Of a stretch of DNA of 64,000 nucleotides, positions 26,775 through 36,481 are shown in pieces. Each line of letters opens with the position of its first letter. The first letter of the stretch is position 1. The notes under the pieces are model-generated. The model had not been told where the DNA came from and ran no database searches. It worked only from the letters and a program-made list of their open reading frames with translations. The translations under genes were made by a program, and so were the position numbers. This DNA comes from an uncultured Eubacteriales bacterium (GTDB lineage Bacteria; Bacillota; Clostridia; Christensenellales; CAG-314): positions 1 through 64,000 of the forward strand of contig CASEME010000018.1 in NCBI GenBank assembly GCA_949289125.1, in the 5' to 3' direction.

Positions 26775-26855
26775 AAAATAACAAAAGAGTCGCTTATCGC
26801 AACAGCAATCAACGCAACGTTGTTTTTGCGGATTGTCACATTGACGATAGCGACC
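26775..26855 (-). terminator. Large terminator after the P-type ATPase gene
   Basis: Outer stem GTCGCTATCG/CGATAAGCGAC (26854-26845 with 26799-26789) enclosing a 45-nt structured loop, followed by TCTTTTGTTATTTTT on the minus strand. Confidence 0.5.
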
Positions 26856-26866
26856 TTATCAAAATA

Positions 26867-29455
26867 TTACTTGGTTGTTTTACTGTCTTTGTTTTGCTTG
26901 TTTTTGTTTCTGTCCACAATAAAGGGGAACTTTTTGACAAACTTCGGTTTGAAGCGTGATGTAAGTTCAAACAACTTCATACAAGCCATCAGTAGGTATG
27001 GCAAAGCCAATATTTCTACAAGCAGCATCAGCAACTGTTCTCTACTAAGGGGCGCATACGACCAAAACTCCGGGAAGAGTATAATTGCCAAAGTAGACAC
27101 CACTGCAATAGATATATACATTGCCGTTTTCCAAACGTTGAACGGTCGGCACGCATAGAATAGCGCAAACAATCCGCCATAGGTGTATGTTATTGCAATA
27201 AGCGTGGACAACTCGTCTGCCGTCATCTCGGGCATAAAGGAATAACGCACCACGTATATGGACACTGTTGATATAATGAACACAATACTTGCCGGCAAGC
27301 ACCTGCGCAATACATTGGGCATAAACTTGCCTTTGATTATGCTCCTGTTGGGTTGCAAAGCAAGCAATGTTGTGGGCAAACCTACAATTACCGTTTCAAG
27401 CAACATTATCTGTATGCTTTCGTAAGGAGTAGGTGACGAAATGTGCCATATATAATGCAACATAATCAACAACACGTTGATAAAGATAATGTACAATGTC
27501 TTCATAAAGTACATTGATGTTGCCGATTGTATGTTGTTGACCACTCGTCTGCCCTCTGCCACAACTTGCGGCAGCATAGCAAAGTTGTCTTCCAACAGCA
27601 CAAGGTGCGATACCTTGCGCGCCGCGTCACTACCACCTGCCAAAGCTATGGAACAATCACTTTCTTTGAGGGCAAGTATGTCGTTGACACCGTCACCTGT
27701 CATAGCAACTGTATTGCCCGAGGCGCGCAATGTTTTTACCAACAATGCTTTTTGGTCGGGGGATACTCTGCCAAATACAGAATATTCTGTAGCCGCTTTT
27801 ATCACTTCGTCATCAGTCATACCCTCAAGTGATACAAACTTGTCTGCATTTTTGATGCCTACTCGTAGCGCAATGTTGCTTACAGTCATAGCGTTGTCGC
27901 CCGATATAACTTTGACATCTACGTTGTTTTCCACAAACCATTTGATGGTGTCCGCTGCCTCAGAACGAATATGGTCTTCTATCACTATTACCGCAACAGG
28001 ACGGCGGAAAGTGGGTAGTTTGTCGGTATTGTACATTATGGTAGGGCTGTGCGCCATCAACAGCACTCTCAAGCCTTGTTTGGCGTACTTTTCCACTATT
28101 TCGTTGACAATAGGATTTTCTGCTCGCAACACAAATTCGGGCGCACCCAAAATATATGTGCCTTCGTTTTCAAAAGATACTGCGGACAACTTGCGTTGAG
28201 AGCTGAAAGGCAATACGGCAAGTGGCTTCAATGCGCTTGTGTCGGGCGAACCAAAGTACTTTTTGAGTGCCTTGCCTGTAAGATTGTTGTCCTTTACCGC
28301 TTTGTTGAACGCGCTCATAAGCTCGCGCACAGTGTAACGTGACTTGCCCACGCGCATATCCACGCAGTCCACCACGCTCATTGTACCGTCTGTAATTGTG
28401 CCTGTTTTGTCCAAACATAAGCAGTTGACACGTGCAAGCATCTCTATACAGTACAGCTCCTGTACCATAGTTTTGCGCTTGGCAAGACGTATAAGAGAAA
28501 CAGCCAAAGCCATAGTAGTAAGCAAAAACGGTCCTGCAGGTATCATAGATATTATGCTACCGCTTGTCTTGTTGAGTACAGTTATAAACACGTTGCGTTG
28601 GTCGGGCAACACACCGCCCCAATACTGTGGATTGGAATACACTGCAGTATTTACTTCCCACAGTCCAAACGCCATAGGCAACACTATTACTGCAACAAAA
28701 ATAAGTATAGCTTTGAGACTTCTCAGCATCTGACTGCGCGGCTTTTTGTACTGCCTTGCACGGCCAGTAAGCCCCGATATATAGTTGTACTTGCCTACTT
28801 TGTCCACACGTGCCACACATTTGCCTGACACAATAAAACTGCCTGCATACAACGTGTCACCCGCCTTTTTGGTAACGGCTTCACTTTCACCTGTCAGTAT
28901 GGATTCGTTAACTTCAATACTGCCTTCCAATACAATGGCGTCACAACTAATCTGATTGCCTGTCTCCAATTTGATAATGTCGTCCAACACAATGCCTGTT
29001 GTGGCTATATCATACTCCTTGCCATTGCGCACAGCTTTGACGTGAGGCACAGTGACAATATTGAGTTTGTCCAACATCTTTTTGGACTTAATTTCCTGAA
29101 TAATTGCAACTGCAGTATTGGCAACGATAATTAACAAAAACAAAACGTTTTTGAACTGTCCGTATATCAGCAACACAGTAGCTATTGCCAAATACAGCAT
29201 ATTGAAAAAGGTAAAAATGTTGCCCAAAATGATGCGTGCATAGCTTTTGCCGTTTTTGCTCGTGTCAAGGTTGATAAGCCCCTCAGTAAGACGCTTGTTG
29301 AGCTGATAGTCATTAAGACCATGCGCTGCGTCCGGGACGTACCTTTCCACACTTTCTATGTCAGCAATCTTTTTGGGATGCTTTTTGATTGATTTGGCAA
29401 CATCATCAATGCTTAGTGCAGGTGTCTGTTGCAAAATTTCTGTATTATCTGTCAT
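26867..29455 (-). CDS. Cation-translocating P-type ATPase, CtpE-like
   Basis: 862 aa. TGES actuator motif, phosphorylation site DKTGTITDG, MTGDGVND hinge, and membrane segments on both sides of the cytosolic loops with six in the C-terminal part. The M4 motif reads SMIPAGPFLLTTMALA, where the CtpE Ca2+-ATPase group usually has PEG; the change of Glu to Ala in an ion-binding segment may alter specificity. No N-terminal metal-binding domain, so not a heavy-metal pump. It follows hisS by 50 nt, in a probable pgi-hisS-ATPase transcript. Confidence 0.85.
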   Translation of the reverse strand: MTDNTEILQQTPALSIDDVAKSIKKHPKKIADIESVERYVPDAAHGLNDYQLNKRLTEGLINLDTSKNGKSYARIILGNIFTFFNMLYLAIATVLLIYGQFKNVLFLLIIVANTAVAIIQEIKSKKMLDKLNIVTVPHVKAVRNGKEYDIATTGIVLDDIIKLETGNQISCDAIVLEGSIEVNESILTGESEAVTKKAGDTLYAGSFIVSGKCVARVDKVGKYNYISGLTGRARQYKKPRSQMLRSLKAILIFVAVIVLPMAFGLWEVNTAVYSNPQYWGGVLPDQRNVFITVLNKTSGSIISMIPAGPFLLTTMALAVSLIRLAKRKTMVQELYCIEMLARVNCLCLDKTGTITDGTMSVVDCVDMRVGKSRYTVRELMSAFNKAVKDNNLTGKALKKYFGSPDTSALKPLAVLPFSSQRKLSAVSFENEGTYILGAPEFVLRAENPIVNEIVEKYAKQGLRVLLMAHSPTIMYNTDKLPTFRRPVAVIVIEDHIRSEAADTIKWFVENNVDVKVISGDNAMTVSNIALRVGIKNADKFVSLEGMTDDEVIKAATEYSVFGRVSPDQKALLVKTLRASGNTVAMTGDGVNDILALKESDCSIALAGGSDAARKVSHLVLLEDNFAMLPQVVAEGRRVVNNIQSATSMYFMKTLYIIFINVLLIMLHYIWHISSPTPYESIQIMLLETVIVGLPTTLLALQPNRSIIKGKFMPNVLRRCLPASIVFIISTVSIYVVRYSFMPEMTADELSTLIAITYTYGGLFALFYACRPFNVWKTAMYISIAVVSTLAIILFPEFWSYAPLSREQLLMLLVEILALPYLLMACMKLFELTSRFKPKFVKKFPFIVDRNKNKQNKDSKTTK

Positions 29456-29505
29456 TATTTACCTTTAGTTCGCCATAGCACGACCATACATATATCTTAT
29501 GTAGA

Positions 29506-30750
29506 TCAGTCTATTTTTACAAGTCCGTCTTTGTATTCGTATATCTCCACACATCCTTGCTCTTTTAGCTGTCTATGCTGAAAAGCAAAGTTTTTTATCT
29601 TTCTTACTACTGTTACAGGGCAACGCTTACGCAGATGACGTACTGCGTCCATAGCGTGTTTGATACCCTGCACAGTGATATCTTTGGGCAATATTACCGC
29701 CACCATATTGGTGTGTCCAAGCTGACCGTTCATACGTTCGGCAAGCAACATAACTATACGCTCAAAGCCGATAGAAAAACCACACGCAGGCACGTCTGTA
29801 CCCGTTATTTTACCAATCAGCTTATCATATCTGCCACCACCGCCAGCAGCTATGCCCAATCCGTCCAGATTGATTTCGTAAATAGTGCCTGTATAATATC
29901 CCATACCACGCACAAGCGTTACGTCAAACACTACTTTGCCGTTTTTTACTGTATCGTTGGTAACTGCAATAATACTTCTCAAATTGTCGGCAACTTCGGT
30001 AGGCAAATAATCGCCCAAAGCAGTAACGCAACTTTCCAAAGCGTTGTCACTACCGTTGATACGGTTGATAAGGTTGACAAATTCGAGTGCTTTGCCGGGA
30101 GCAATGTTTTCCACTTCTTCAAGTACGCCTGTTACCCCTATTTTGTCCAACTTGTCAAGCGCAATAAACACTGCGTCATGCTGTTCGGGTGCAAAGCCGC
30201 ATTTGTTGACAAGTGCAGATAGCAGTCTGCGGTCGCTTATGCGTATGGTAACATCTCCGAAGCCAAGATTGTTGAGCGCATCGCACGTAGCCGCGATAAG
30301 TTCCATCTCCGCAAGGTTGGTAGGTTCGCCGATAATATCTATATCGCACTGCACAAACTGTCTGAATCTGCCACGTTGAGGACGGTCTGCACGCCACACA
30401 TTGTCCATCTGCATGGACTTGAACACTTGTGGCAACTGTCCGCAGTTGTTGGCATAAAACCTTGCAAGGGGCACAGTCAGGTCGTAGCGCAAACCGAGGT
30501 CGCACAATTCGCCCTCTTTGGCATTTTCCAACTTTTCGCCACGCTTAAGTATTTTGTAAAGCAACTTTTCGTTGTCGCCGCCTTGCTTACTGCACAACAG
30601 TTGGAGGTTTTCCACTGCAGGCGTCTCTATGCGCATAAAGCCATATTTTTGATAAGTATCTTGAATTGTCAACATCACCTTTTGACGCAGTTGATATTCC
30701 TGTGGCAAAAAGTCTCTCATGCCTTTAGTTGGCGTTTTAGAAAACGGCAT
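29506..30750 (-). CDS. hisS: Histidyl-tRNA synthetase
   Basis: 414 aa class II aminoacyl-tRNA synthetase. Motif 1 around KGMRDFLP and the next helix, motif 2 FRQFVQCD, the histidine-binding YYTGTIYEI, and motif 3 region AGGGRYDKL and GFSIGFERI are present. The C-terminal anticodon domain is short. GGGAGA precedes ATG 30750. No T-box fits in the 51-nt gap to pgi. Confidence 0.95.
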   Translation of the reverse strand: MPFSKTPTKGMRDFLPQEYQLRQKVMLTIQDTYQKYGFMRIETPAVENLQLLCSKQGGDNEKLLYKILKRGEKLENAKEGELCDLGLRYDLTVPLARFYANNCGQLPQVFKSMQMDNVWRADRPQRGRFRQFVQCDIDIIGEPTNLAEMELIAATCDALNNLGFGDVTIRISDRRLLSALVNKCGFAPEQHDAVFIALDKLDKIGVTGVLEEVENIAPGKALEFVNLINRINGSDNALESCVTALGDYLPTEVADNLRSIIAVTNDTVKNGKVVFDVTLVRGMGYYTGTIYEINLDGLGIAAGGGGRYDKLIGKITGTDVPACGFSIGFERIVMLLAERMNGQLGHTNMVAVILPKDITVQGIKHAMDAVRHLRKRCPVTVVRKIKNFAFQHRQLKEQGCVEIYEYKDGLVKID

Positions 30751-30801
30751 TGTTGTCTCCCTTGTGCCTTTGCCCTATTGACACAATACAGCAAAGCACC
30801 A

Positions 30802-32199
30802 TTACTTAACTATGTATTTGCTTTCTTCCTTTTTTGCGTTTTTAAGTTCTTGCGCTTTTGCTTCGTAGCCTTTGCGACCAAACAAAGCGTATGTAGCGTT
30901 TTTGCCTTCCTCAACACCAGGTTGATTGTAGGTATTGATATTGAGCATTGCGCCAATATATGCTGTCTGCATCTGGAACAGATACAGCAATGCGCCCAAA
31001 TGGTATTCGTCCACTTTGTCAAGCACTATTGTATAGTTGCTACGTTGCTGTTTGGTAAGTGCATAACGTGTAGCATACAACTCTGTGGATATAAGCTCAT
31101 TGAGGCTATGTCCGCAAAGGAAGTTGACATCGGGGAACTGTTGACAACCCTCGGGTATGACAACTTCGTTGCGATAGTTTTTGACCTCAATAAAAGTAAT
31201 TATCTTGTCAAAAGGACCTTCGGTGTACAACTGTACCTGACTGTGTTGGTCGGTGACGCCCAAACTTTTTACAGGAGTCTGACCTACATTGACGGTCTTA
31301 CCTTGCAAGTCCACTGCTTTGCCAAGCGACTCTGCACTAAGCTGACAATACCAATCGGCAATATACTTGAGGCTATCGGCATAAGGCATCATAACAGTTA
31401 TGTTTTTGCCCTGTCCGATAGATATATAATGAAGTGCCGCCGTTATAAGTGCAGGGTTGCGCGACATATCAGCTGTGCGACATATTGCGTCCATTTCACG
31501 TGCACCGCGCAACAGCTCTTTGATATCTATATCAAGCATTGCTGCAGGGAAAAGTCCTACAGGTGAAAGCTCAGAAAATCTGCCGCCCACACCTTCGGGT
31601 ATGTAAAAGGTTTCAAAGCCTTCCTTTTGAGCAAGTTTTATCAAATTGCCTTTATGTTGGCTTGTTGTTGCCACAATGTGTTTGTTGGCGTCCTTACCGT
31701 AACGTTTGGTAAGCATATACATCACAATGAGGTATTGACTCATTGTCTCGCTTGTTGCGCCCGACTTGGTAATAACGTTGAACACAGTGTGTTCAAGTTC
31801 AATTACATCAAACAACGCCTGCATACGTTCAGGATCTACGTTGTCTATTACGTAAAACTTAGGTCCGTTGCGTTTGCTGTCGGACAACTCGTTGTAGTAC
31901 AAGTGTTTCATAGCAGTAAATACGGCAATAGGTCCCAATGCCGAACCGCCTATACCCAACACAACAAAATACTTGCATGTCTTCCGCAACTTTGTTGCAA
32001 GCTCCACTATACGCTCTGCTACTTCGTCCTGATCGTAGGGGCTTGACATCCACCCGTGCATATCTTTGCCTCTGTTGCTTTCCACAGTGTCATACGCTTT
32101 CTTCGCACACGATTGCACATCTTTCAACTGTTTGTCAGTTATGCCTTTGTCGCCAATAAAGGACTGCATCATATTGTTGTAATTGATAGTTATACTCAT
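30802..32199 (-). CDS. pgi: Glucose-6-phosphate isomerase
   Basis: 465 aa glycolytic enzyme. GIGGSALGP, the family signature in VITKSGATSETMSQ, GVGGRFSELSPVGLFPAA, and a C-terminal lysine in QPGVEEGK are intact. ATG 32199 follows GAGAGGGAAAG; the longer frame from 32223 is not needed. First gene of the pgi-hisS-ATPase run, divergent from the GH13 glucosidase, whose product glucose feeds glycolysis. Confidence 0.95.
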   Translation of the reverse strand: MSITINYNNMMQSFIGDKGITDKQLKDVQSCAKKAYDTVESNRGKDMHGWMSSPYDQDEVAERIVELATKLRKTCKYFVVLGIGGSALGPIAVFTAMKHLYYNELSDSKRNGPKFYVIDNVDPERMQALFDVIELEHTVFNVITKSGATSETMSQYLIVMYMLTKRYGKDANKHIVATTSQHKGNLIKLAQKEGFETFYIPEGVGGRFSELSPVGLFPAAMLDIDIKELLRGAREMDAICRTADMSRNPALITAALHYISIGQGKNITVMMPYADSLKYIADWYCQLSAESLGKAVDLQGKTVNVGQTPVKSLGVTDQHSQVQLYTEGPFDKIITFIEVKNYRNEVVIPEGCQQFPDVNFLCGHSLNELISTELYATRYALTKQQRSNYTIVLDKVDEYHLGALLYLFQMQTAYIGAMLNINTYNQPGVEEGKNATYALFGRKGYEAKAQELKNAKKEESKYIVK

Positions 32200-32318
32200 A
32201 CTTTCCCTCTCACATAAAAACAATTTGTTGAGCTTGTTAACACTCAGTCACATTGATTATTTTATCATATTTTGGTGTAATTGCATACCAAAAAAAAGAA
32301 CTTTTTCAAAATAACTTA

Positions 32319-32347
32319 TTGAAAAGCATATTGTGTTGTGCTACTAT
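32319..32347 (+). promoter_or_regulatory. Promoter of the GH13 glucosidase gene
   Basis: TTGAAA (32319-32324), 17 nt, TACTAT (32342-32347) with upstream TGTGC, the same extension seen at several promoters here. Confidence 0.6.
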
Positions 32348-32384
32348 GTACTTGTAATAATACGCAACAAAAGGAGCGCGACCA

Positions 32385-34076
32385 ATGAAAAACGCTTGGT
32401 ACAAAAACGCAGTTTTTTATCAGATATATCCCCGCAGTTTTGCAGACAGCAATGGCGACGGAATAGGCGACCTCAACGGAATACTTAGCAAAGTAGACTA
32501 TCTCAAAGAATTGGGCATAGACGCCGTATGGTTTAGCCCGTTGTATGCTTCTCCAAACTCCGACTTTGGCTACGACATATCCGATTACAAAGCAATCAAC
32601 CCCGAATACGGCACAATGCAACAATTTGAAGCCGTAGTTGAGGCATTGCATACGCGCAACATCAAAGTTATTATGGACCTTGTAGTCAATCATACAAGCG
32701 ACCAACACAGTTGGTTTGTGCAGTCTAAAAGCAGTACGGACAACGAGTATCGCGACTACTACTATTGGCGCACAGGCAAACACGGCAACAAACGACCGCC
32801 CAATAATTGGACAAGTTTTTTTACAGGTAGCGCATGGCAGTATGACGAGCATACCAAACAATGGTATCTGCACCTGTTTGACAAAAACCAGCCCGACCTT
32901 AATTACCACAACCCCAAAGTGATTGCTGAGATAAAAGACATTTTGCGCTTTTGGCTTGATAAAGGCGTAGACGGTTTTCGCTGCGACGTAATTACGTTAC
33001 TTGCAAAGACGCAAGGTTTGCCCGACGGCAAACGCAGAATTGCTTTGACAGGTAGCGAATACTACCTCGATGGCAAGCAGTTGGACGATATACTTGGACA
33101 ATTTCAAACAGACGTACTGCAAAAGTATGATGCATTTACAGTAGGTGAAAGCGTATTTATTGACGTACCAAAGGCTTTGCGGTACACCGCGGGCGAACAC
33201 CCGTTGCTCGATACAGTATTTGCCTTTGACCACGTGTCTGCAGACAATTATTTTGGCATCAAACAGCTTGTAAAACGCTTTAGCCTCAAGCATCTCAAAA
33301 AGTGTATTGAGCGTTGGCAACACGGACTGTACAACAAAAGTTGGAATACACTGTTTTGGGAAAATCACGACCAAGCACGCATAGTGGGCAGATATTGTAG
33401 CGACAAAGTACACCGCGAAGAAGGTGCAAAAATGCTTGCTACACTGCTACTCACTCTCACCGGTACACCTTTTATCTATCAAGGGCAAGAGATAGGCAGC
33501 ACGTCTATACGTATGCAGGCTATATCGCAATATCAGGACGTAGACAGCATACGTAGCTACAAACTGCTCAAAAAACTGTTTGGCAAAAAGGGTGCAATAC
33601 GTCGTATTGCCTATTGCTCGAGAGATAACGCACGCACACCTATGCAGTGGTCGGACGACAAAAATGCAGGTTTTTCCACTGCCGACAAAACTTGGTTGCC
33701 TGTCAACCCCAATTACAAACAAATCAACGTATGCAACGATATAAACAATGCAGATAGCGTGTACCACTATTACCGCAAGCTTATTGCACTGCGCAAAACG
33801 CATACCGTATTGAATTATGGTGACTATTGCCCGTTGTTGCCCAACAACAAGCACTTGCTATGTTTTGAAAAACATTTCAACAATAGCCGCTTATTGGTTG
33901 TGCTCAATTTCAGTCTACAAACAGTGCGCTTTGCACCGCCCAAAAAGCTCGACACCAACGGATACAAACTACTTACGTCAAATTACAAAGACAGTGCAGA
34001 TACGCCCTGTAAGTGCAAATTGCGCCCTTACGAAGCGTTGGTATATATTGACGAGCAACAAAACCCGTCCAACTGA
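32385..34076 (+). CDS. GH13 alpha-glucosidase / oligo-1,6-glucosidase
   Basis: 563 aa cytosolic glycoside hydrolase. DLVVNHTSDQH, nucleophile Asp in GFRCDVI, acid/base Glu in VGESVF and ENHDQARI define the catalytic site. GDGIGDLNGI and the C-terminal beta domain match subfamily GH13_31 (oligo-1,6-glucosidase, alpha-glucosidase, trehalose-6-phosphate hydrolase). The exact substrate is not decidable because no transporter or PTS gene is adjacent. SD AAAGGAG. Confidence 0.9.
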   Translation: MKNAWYKNAVFYQIYPRSFADSNGDGIGDLNGILSKVDYLKELGIDAVWFSPLYASPNSDFGYDISDYKAINPEYGTMQQFEAVVEALHTRNIKVIMDLVVNHTSDQHSWFVQSKSSTDNEYRDYYYWRTGKHGNKRPPNNWTSFFTGSAWQYDEHTKQWYLHLFDKNQPDLNYHNPKVIAEIKDILRFWLDKGVDGFRCDVITLLAKTQGLPDGKRRIALTGSEYYLDGKQLDDILGQFQTDVLQKYDAFTVGESVFIDVPKALRYTAGEHPLLDTVFAFDHVSADNYFGIKQLVKRFSLKHLKKCIERWQHGLYNKSWNTLFWENHDQARIVGRYCSDKVHREEGAKMLATLLLTLTGTPFIYQGQEIGSTSIRMQAISQYQDVDSIRSYKLLKKLFGKKGAIRRIAYCSRDNARTPMQWSDDKNAGFSTADKTWLPVNPNYKQINVCNDINNADSVYHYYRKLIALRKTHTVLNYGDYCPLLPNNKHLLCFEKHFNNSRLLVVLNFSLQTVRFAPPKKLDTNGYKLLTSNYKDSADTPCKCKLRPYEALVYIDEQQNPSN

Positions 34077-34184
34077 GCTTACTAATAACAACAAAACAGT
34101 TGTTTGTACAATCTAACAACATCAAATTGAAAGCCAACTTAAATTTGTTGCATTGTAATACATATAATAATCGAAAAAAAAGAC

Positions 34185-34220
34185 AAATCGCCCGAACATA
34201 TACGTTCGAGCGGTTTTGTA
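34185..34220. terminator. Bidirectional terminator between GH13 and 34237 genes
   Basis: Stem AAATCGC-CGAAC/GTTCG-GCGGTTT (34185-34216) around ATATAC; TTTTGT on plus and TCTTTTTTTT on minus follow. Confidence 0.7.
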
Positions 34221-34236
34221 TTGCTACTAAAGTGTA

Positions 34237-34695
34237 TCAGTCAAAAAGTCCGTTGATATAATCTTCGGGAGGACACTCCACATAGCACACATAAGGCAAA
34301 GTGCCGTCATCATCATACATACGCACTTTGAGTGTGCGAGTGCGTCCATAATACACCACACAGTTGATTACTGCCGTGTTGACGTAGCCCGAACGGCTGA
34401 CTGTTACTGTCAGTCCGCACCAATCGAGGTTAGTTTGTGGCATATTGGATAGCGTCAACTCTGTCTGTCCGCTATCATCTGTTTTTGCAGTTGTATTGCA
34501 TTCCACAACTTTTATGAGGGCATTTTGCACTGCATTGCCCGAGAGGTCAAGCACCTCTACTCTTAACACGGCAGACTGCGAAGTAACATCATCAATAGCG
34601 GCGTTTGTTTGTGACAGCAACACACAGTTGACTACAGACAAACAAAATACAGCCGCAAACAACACAGTCAATATTGTTGCAAAAAGTTTGTTCAT
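34237..34695 (-). CDS. Secreted protein with carboxypeptidase-regulatory-like (Ig-fold) domain
   Basis: 152 aa. An N-terminal signal or anchor segment (residues 3-25) precedes a beta-sandwich: LRVEVLDLSGNAVQNALIKV, TDDSGQTELTL and LTVTVSRSGY follow the CarboxypepD_reg/transthyretin-like pattern. Cys at several positions could pair outside the cell. ATG 34695 lacks an SD and lies 5 nt after a TACAAT box, suggesting a leaderless message or cotranscription from MATE. Function unknown. Confidence 0.6.
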   Translation of the reverse strand: MNKLFATILTVLFAAVFCLSVVNCVLLSQTNAAIDDVTSQSAVLRVEVLDLSGNAVQNALIKVVECNTTAKTDDSGQTELTLSNMPQTNLDWCGLTVTVSRSGYVNTAVINCVVYYGRTRTLKVRMYDDDGTLPYVCYVECPPEDYINGLFD

Positions 34696-34700
34696 ACTGC

Positions 34701-34723
34701 ATTGTATGCACAATCAATGTGCA
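34701..34723 (-). promoter_or_regulatory. -10 box and abutting inverted repeat upstream of 34695
   Basis: TACAAT (34706-34701) directly preceded by the inverted repeat TGCACA-N5-TGTGCA (34723-34707). The -35 is poor. The repeat may be an operator. Confidence 0.35.
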
Positions 34724-34732
34724 ACTGAACGA

Positions 34733-36202
34733 CTAATTTTGCTCTTGTTGCTGTTGTTCGCTTTGCTGAGCCAAATACTGCTCATCAGAAATGATATTGT
34801 GTTGCGCTACATATTTTTCGCGCTTACGCATAATTTTGCTAAACATACACACAAACACGGTAAGAGTGGTAATACCTGCCACCAAGTCGGCTATTGCCTC
34901 GCTCCAAAATACTCCGTCCACACCCATGCCGAGCGGTAGCAAAAAGCACAACGGTATTAACAGTATCACTTTGCGCAAGCACGCCAAAAACAACGATATC
35001 CACGTCTGATTGAGCGCAACAAAGCAATTTTGCAAAGGCATCTGCGCAAAAAACATTATTGTACCCATGATAAACACAGGCGTGTATTTGACTATAAGTG
35101 CCATAACACTGTCGGAAGCGTTGAAGATGTAGCCGTACAGTTGTGGGAAAATCATAGACACTGTGTACACTATGACGGTAAACACCGCAGAAATTTTGAC
35201 TGCAAAAGACACTGTTTGCTTTACACGTGCCGAATTGCCCTGTCCGTAGTTGTAGCTGACAATAGGCTGTATGCCCTGCCCAAGCCCCGACAAAGGCAAA
35301 GAAATGATGCTCAACACCGACAACAATATGGTCATTGCCGCAGTATATGTTTTGTCGCCCCCTGTATACATACGCAAATTTACGTTAAACACCACTTGTA
35401 TCGCACTTTCTGTTGCCATCATAATAAAGGGTGACAGGCCAAGCGACAATGTTTTGCCAATGATGGCGCCGTTGGGACGCATTTTGGCAAAAGAAGGACG
35501 GAACACCGACTTTTTGGAAAAGAAAAACAACAGCACCCAAACAAAAGACACAAATTGAGAAATGACCGTTGCAAGCGCAGCACCTTTGATACCCATACCA
35601 AACACAAAGATAAACAAAGGATCGAGCGCAATGTTGAGTACTGCACCGATAAGTACTGTAAGCATTGCAGTGAGACTTCTGCCCTGCGTAGTTATGTACG
35701 GATTGAGCCCCAACGAAAACAGCACGAATATCGAACCGCACGAGTAAATCATCAGATAGTCGTAGCCACACTCAAAACTTGCTTGGTCGGGACAACCGAA
35801 CAGCCACAACAGAGGCTCTGCAAATATCAACATAAGTGCAGTAAGCACCACACCCAAAATAATTAGCAACAACAGCGCATTGTTGAATACTCTGTTGGCT
35901 TTGTCCTTGTCGCCTTCGCCCTGATAGATACCTGCCAAAGGCGCACCACCCGAACCTACAAGCGAGCTGAACGCCGATACCACCAACACTATTGGATAGG
36001 CAACGCCCAATCCTGCAAGTGCTTCCGTGCCTATATCGGGTATTGCACCCACAAACATTCTGTCCACCATATTGTACAGCATATTGATAATCTGCGCCAA
36101 TACGGCAGGCAGGCCTATCTTTATTACCAAAGACTTAACCGGTGCAGTGCCCAATACAAGGTTGCGACCGTTTTGTGTTGCAAGTAGCAATTTGTGCGAC
36201 AT
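34733..36202 (-). CDS. MATE family efflux transporter
   Basis: 489 aa with about 12 membrane segments in two homologous halves. GLPAVLAQIINMLYNMVDRMFVG is the usual first helix, and PLSGLGQGIQPIVSYNYGQG the second-half motif. It exports organic cations or other drugs with Na+ or H+. The C-terminus is Gln-rich (SEQQQQEQN). Its leader contains a strong inverted repeat just after the start site, so the pump may be repressor-controlled. No adjacent MarR/TetR gene was seen. Confidence 0.9.
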   Translation of the reverse strand: MSHKLLLATQNGRNLVLGTAPVKSLVIKIGLPAVLAQIINMLYNMVDRMFVGAIPDIGTEALAGLGVAYPIVLVVSAFSSLVGSGGAPLAGIYQGEGDKDKANRVFNNALLLLIILGVVLTALMLIFAEPLLWLFGCPDQASFECGYDYLMIYSCGSIFVLFSLGLNPYITTQGRSLTAMLTVLIGAVLNIALDPLFIFVFGMGIKGAALATVISQFVSFVWVLLFFFSKKSVFRPSFAKMRPNGAIIGKTLSLGLSPFIMMATESAIQVVFNVNLRMYTGGDKTYTAAMTILLSVLSIISLPLSGLGQGIQPIVSYNYGQGNSARVKQTVSFAVKISAVFTVIVYTVSMIFPQLYGYIFNASDSVMALIVKYTPVFIMGTIMFFAQMPLQNCFVALNQTWISLFLACLRKVILLIPLCFLLPLGMGVDGVFWSEAIADLVAGITTLTVFVCMFSKIMRKREKYVAQHNIISDEQYLAQQSEQQQQEQN

Positions 36203-36221
36203 AATTTACTCTTTCCCCAAT

Positions 36222-36247
36222 AGGGTAGATATATTACCGTCTACCCT
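36222..36247. promoter_or_regulatory. Inverted repeat in the MATE leader
   Basis: AGGGTAGA-N10-TCTACCCT, perfect 8-bp arms, between the predicted start of transcription (about 36254) and the SD. No T-run follows, so it is an operator or RNA hairpin rather than a terminator. Confidence 0.5.
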
Positions 36248-36260
36248 CATATTTGCAGAC

Positions 36261-36289
36261 ATTGTACACCACACTATCTGTTTTGTCAA
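36261..36289 (-). promoter_or_regulatory. Sigma-A promoter of the MATE gene
   Basis: TTGACA (36289-36284), 17 nt, TACAAT (36266-36261) on the minus strand. Confidence 0.75.
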
Positions 36290-36423
36290 ACACGCAGAAT
36301 TTGACACTAAGGCATTGCTAACACAAATTTGTCGTTGCACACATCTCCCTGCTTTATGGCGCATAGTGATTACGTATTAACTAACATCAAAGCCACTGTT
36401 GTAGCTCGCAACTGATAGTAATA

Positions 36424-36463
36424 AAACAAAAAAAGTTGCAATGCTTATTGCATTGCAACTTTT
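36424..36463 (-). terminator. Terminator of the NYN-domain gene
   Basis: Perfect 14-bp stem AAAAGTTGCAATGC (36431-36444) with 36450-36463 and a 5-nt loop, followed on minus by more T residues. Confidence 0.85.
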
Positions 36464-36481
36464 ACTCATACACAAATAATG

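Noticed and set aside
26775-26855. REP-like or mobile repeat between the ABC-F and P-type ATPase genes
   Set aside because: Single copy in the window and followed by a T-rich tail; better explained as a terminator.
30751-30801. T-box in front of hisS
   Set aside because: The gap to pgi is only 51 nt, too short for a T-box.
34707-34723. Terminator of the MATE gene
   Set aside because: The inverted repeat has no T-run after it and abuts a -10 box.
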